6,817 nt of DNA from Bacteroidales bacterium UBA5621 (GTDB lineage: Bacteria; Bacteroidota; Bacteroidia; Bacteroidales; VadinHA17). The stretch spans positions 21,361 through 28,177 of the forward strand of contig DIKJ01000019.1 of the NCBI GenBank assembly GCA_002424525.1. The letters run 5' to 3'. This document shows positions 6,576-6,817 of this stretch, in pieces (within the stretch, counting starts at the first letter, position 1; every line of letters begins with the position of its first letter). A program made the translations under genes and the position numbers. The notes below the pieces were generated by a model. It had not been told where the DNA came from. It ran no database searches and saw only the letters and a list, made by a program, of their open reading frames with translations.

Positions 6576-6589
6576 GCTTCTCCCGATAT

Positions 6590-6817
6590 TTAGAATTTTA
6601 CCTGTGGCGCTTTTTCAGTACCGGCATCCGCTTCGAAATAAGGCTTCTCGTGAAATCCGAACATCCCGGCAAGGATTCTTTGTGGAAACTGTTTAACAAA
6701 TGAATTGTAGGTCAATGTCACCTCGTTGAATCTTCTCCTTTCAACGGAGATCCTGTTCTCGGTCCCTTCCAGTTCGATCTGGAGATCCCTGAAATTCTGA
6801 GTGGCTCTCAGTTCCGG
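6590..6817 (-). CDS. lemA: LemA family protein (C-terminal part, cut by window edge)
   Basis: The last 75 codons and the TAA stop are present; the start lies beyond the right edge. The visible part carries the LemA C-terminal signature: NFRDLQIELEGTENRISVER, then RRFNEVTLTYNSFVKQFP, then a LAGMFGFHEKPYFEADAG segment and the end EKAPQVKF. LemA proteins have an N-terminal membrane helix and a long helical body. They were first noted in Listeria as an antigen source, and their molecular role is unclear. It is the upstream gene of a probable lemA-TPM-TPM operon. The promoter is outside the window. Confidence 0.92.
   Translation of the reverse strand, partial: PELRATQNFRDLQIELEGTENRISVERRRFNEVTLTYNSFVKQFPQRILAGMFGFHEKPYFEADAGTEKAPQVKF

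Noticed and set aside
1..6817. Mobile element, prophage or defence island
   Set aside because: All recognised genes are housekeeping or envelope functions; there is no transposase, integrase, terminal inverted repeat or tRNA attachment site.

Overview
The window looks like ordinary chromosomal DNA of a member of the Bacteroidota, probably an uncultured Bacteroidales-like lineage. The grounds are three TAnnTTTG boxes (the Bacteroidota -7 promoter element) upstream of genes, start codons that mostly lack a Shine-Dalgarno sequence, a secreted protein with a type IX secretion (T9SS) C-terminal sorting domain, and protein sequences that read like Bacteroidota family members. The genus cannot be named from this. 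There is no phage, transposon, CRISPR array or RNA gene, and I see no sign of a new multi-gene system.

Left part (1-1427, + strand): a short promoter region leads into rpmH (ribosomal protein L34, 51 aa), which stands alone and ends in a textbook intrinsic terminator. Two bases after the terminator T-run is a second -7 box that appears to drive mqnE, the radical-SAM aminofutalosine synthase of the futalosine route to menaquinone.

Middle (1456-5247, + strand): a third -7 box precedes a probable three-gene operon with 13- and 8-base spacers. It encodes a membrane-anchored protein with three PASTA domains, a 619-aa secreted T9SS cargo protein of unknown function, and a RluD-type 23S rRNA pseudouridine synthase. 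The operon thus mixes a cell-wall-facing protein, a surface or secreted protein and a ribosome-modification enzyme.

Right part (5248-6817, - strand): a convergent cluster, transcribed from beyond the right edge, reads lemA (only the C-terminal 75 codons are present), then a soluble TPM-domain protein, then a membrane-anchored TPM-domain protein with a glycine-rich tail. The two TPM genes overlap by 4 bases. The 51-base gap between rluD and this cluster holds most of two different heptamer tandem repeats; the first begins inside rluD and supplies its stop codon.

The points most worth a second look are the heptamer arrays, the T9SS cargo gene inside the PASTA-rluD operon, the abutting terminator and promoter at 261-302, and a C8 mononucleotide tract early in the second TPM gene.
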